Positions 12,669 to 12,847 of a stretch of 12,847 nucleotides of DNA are shown piece after piece. The translations under genes and the position numbers were made by a program. The stretch is from contig CAZGRP010000088.1 in the NCBI GenBank assembly GCA_964527995.1, positions 1-12,847 of the forward strand. Direction: 5' to 3'. The notes under the pieces were generated by a model. That model did not search any database. It had not been told where the DNA came from and saw only the letters and a list, made by a program, of their open reading frames with translations. Each line of letters opens with the position of its first letter. Positions within the stretch are counted from its first letter, which is position 1. Source of the stretch: CAZGRP01 sp964527995. GTDB taxonomy: Bacteria; Zhuqueibacterota; Zhuqueibacteria; Oceanimicrobiales; CAZGRP01.

Positions 12669-12847
12669 ATGCAAAGAAAGAACATTGCCAGTGGCACGCG
12701 CTGGGAGCCCATCGTCGGCTACTCTCGCGCCGTGCGCATCGGGCCGTACGTGCACGTCTCTGGCACCACAGCCACGGATGAGAAGGGCGACATCGTCGGC
12801 CACGGCGACCCCTATGCTCAGGCAGTGCAGACCCTGCGCAATATCGA
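12669..12847 (+). CDS. Rid family (RidA/YjgF/YER057c/UK114) protein, 3' end outside window
   Basis: The 59 visible residues include VRIGPYVHVSGTTATDEKGDIVG (22-44) followed by PYAQAVQTLRNI (48-59), the conserved first half of Rid proteins, which hydrolyse reactive enamine/imine intermediates or have related roles. The start SGTRWEPIVGYSRAVRIG resembles the longer Rid subfamilies that act alone rather than classic RidA, though subfamily assignment needs the C-terminal arginine, which is off the window. GGAGGTGA lies nine nt before the ATG, a strong ribosome binding site. Full length is expected to be about 115-130 residues. Confidence 0.88.
   Translation, partial: MQRKNIASGTRWEPIVGYSRAVRIGPYVHVSGTTATDEKGDIVGHGDPYAQAVQTLRNI

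Overview
The window is a GC-rich (roughly 60-65% by eye) bacterial chromosomal segment. A run of exactly 100 N at 9276-9375 is a scaffolding gap, so the source is probably a draft or metagenome-assembled genome. No taxonomic marker is present. The gene mix (standalone YjeF_N epimerase, a protealysin-type protease with its inhibitor, a BchM-like methyltransferase, an S23-like four-helix bundle gene) would fit a deep-branching phylum such as Acidobacteriota or Gemmatimonadota, but that is only a guess.

Layout. Positions 1-3160 lie on the minus strand and form an arsenic-type unit. A 724-residue protein fuses an N-terminal radical SAM/SPASM-like enzyme to a C-terminal ArsM-type arsenite methyltransferase. 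Downstream of it is a calcineurin-fold phosphoesterase homologue with damaged metal-binding motifs, cut by the window edge. A perfect 24-bp palindrome sits between the fused gene and its predicted promoter. All genes from 3358 onward are on the plus strand. First comes arginine metabolism: argG, an inserted four-helix bundle gene, argH, and a dimethylargininase/arginine-deiminase-like hydrolase that would yield citrulline, the substrate of ArgG. A strong promoter-like sequence and a Rho-independent terminator follow, possibly bounding a short RNA. Next are a protealysin-like M4 metalloprotease with its emfourin-type inhibitor (3' end lost in the gap), NAD(P)H-hydrate epimerase, a class I methyltransferase, an exported beta-lactamase-fold serine hydrolase, and the start of a Rid-family gene.

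The structure not explained by genes is concentrated in the spacers. Degenerate tandem repeats with a strict 7-nt period occur at 793-820, 835-869, 4633-4668 and 5115-5163, and possibly at 7691-7713. The pair at 4633-4668 and 5115-5163 carries the same TGCAAAA-type heptad in opposite orientations and brackets the four-helix bundle gene, so gene plus arrays look like a small cassette inserted between argG and argH. A different 17-nt array runs from the last codons of argH into a 33-nt perfect hairpin.

The best candidates for something new are the radical SAM-ArsM fusion with its degenerate phosphoesterase partner and palindrome, and the four-helix bundle cassette with inverted heptad arrays.
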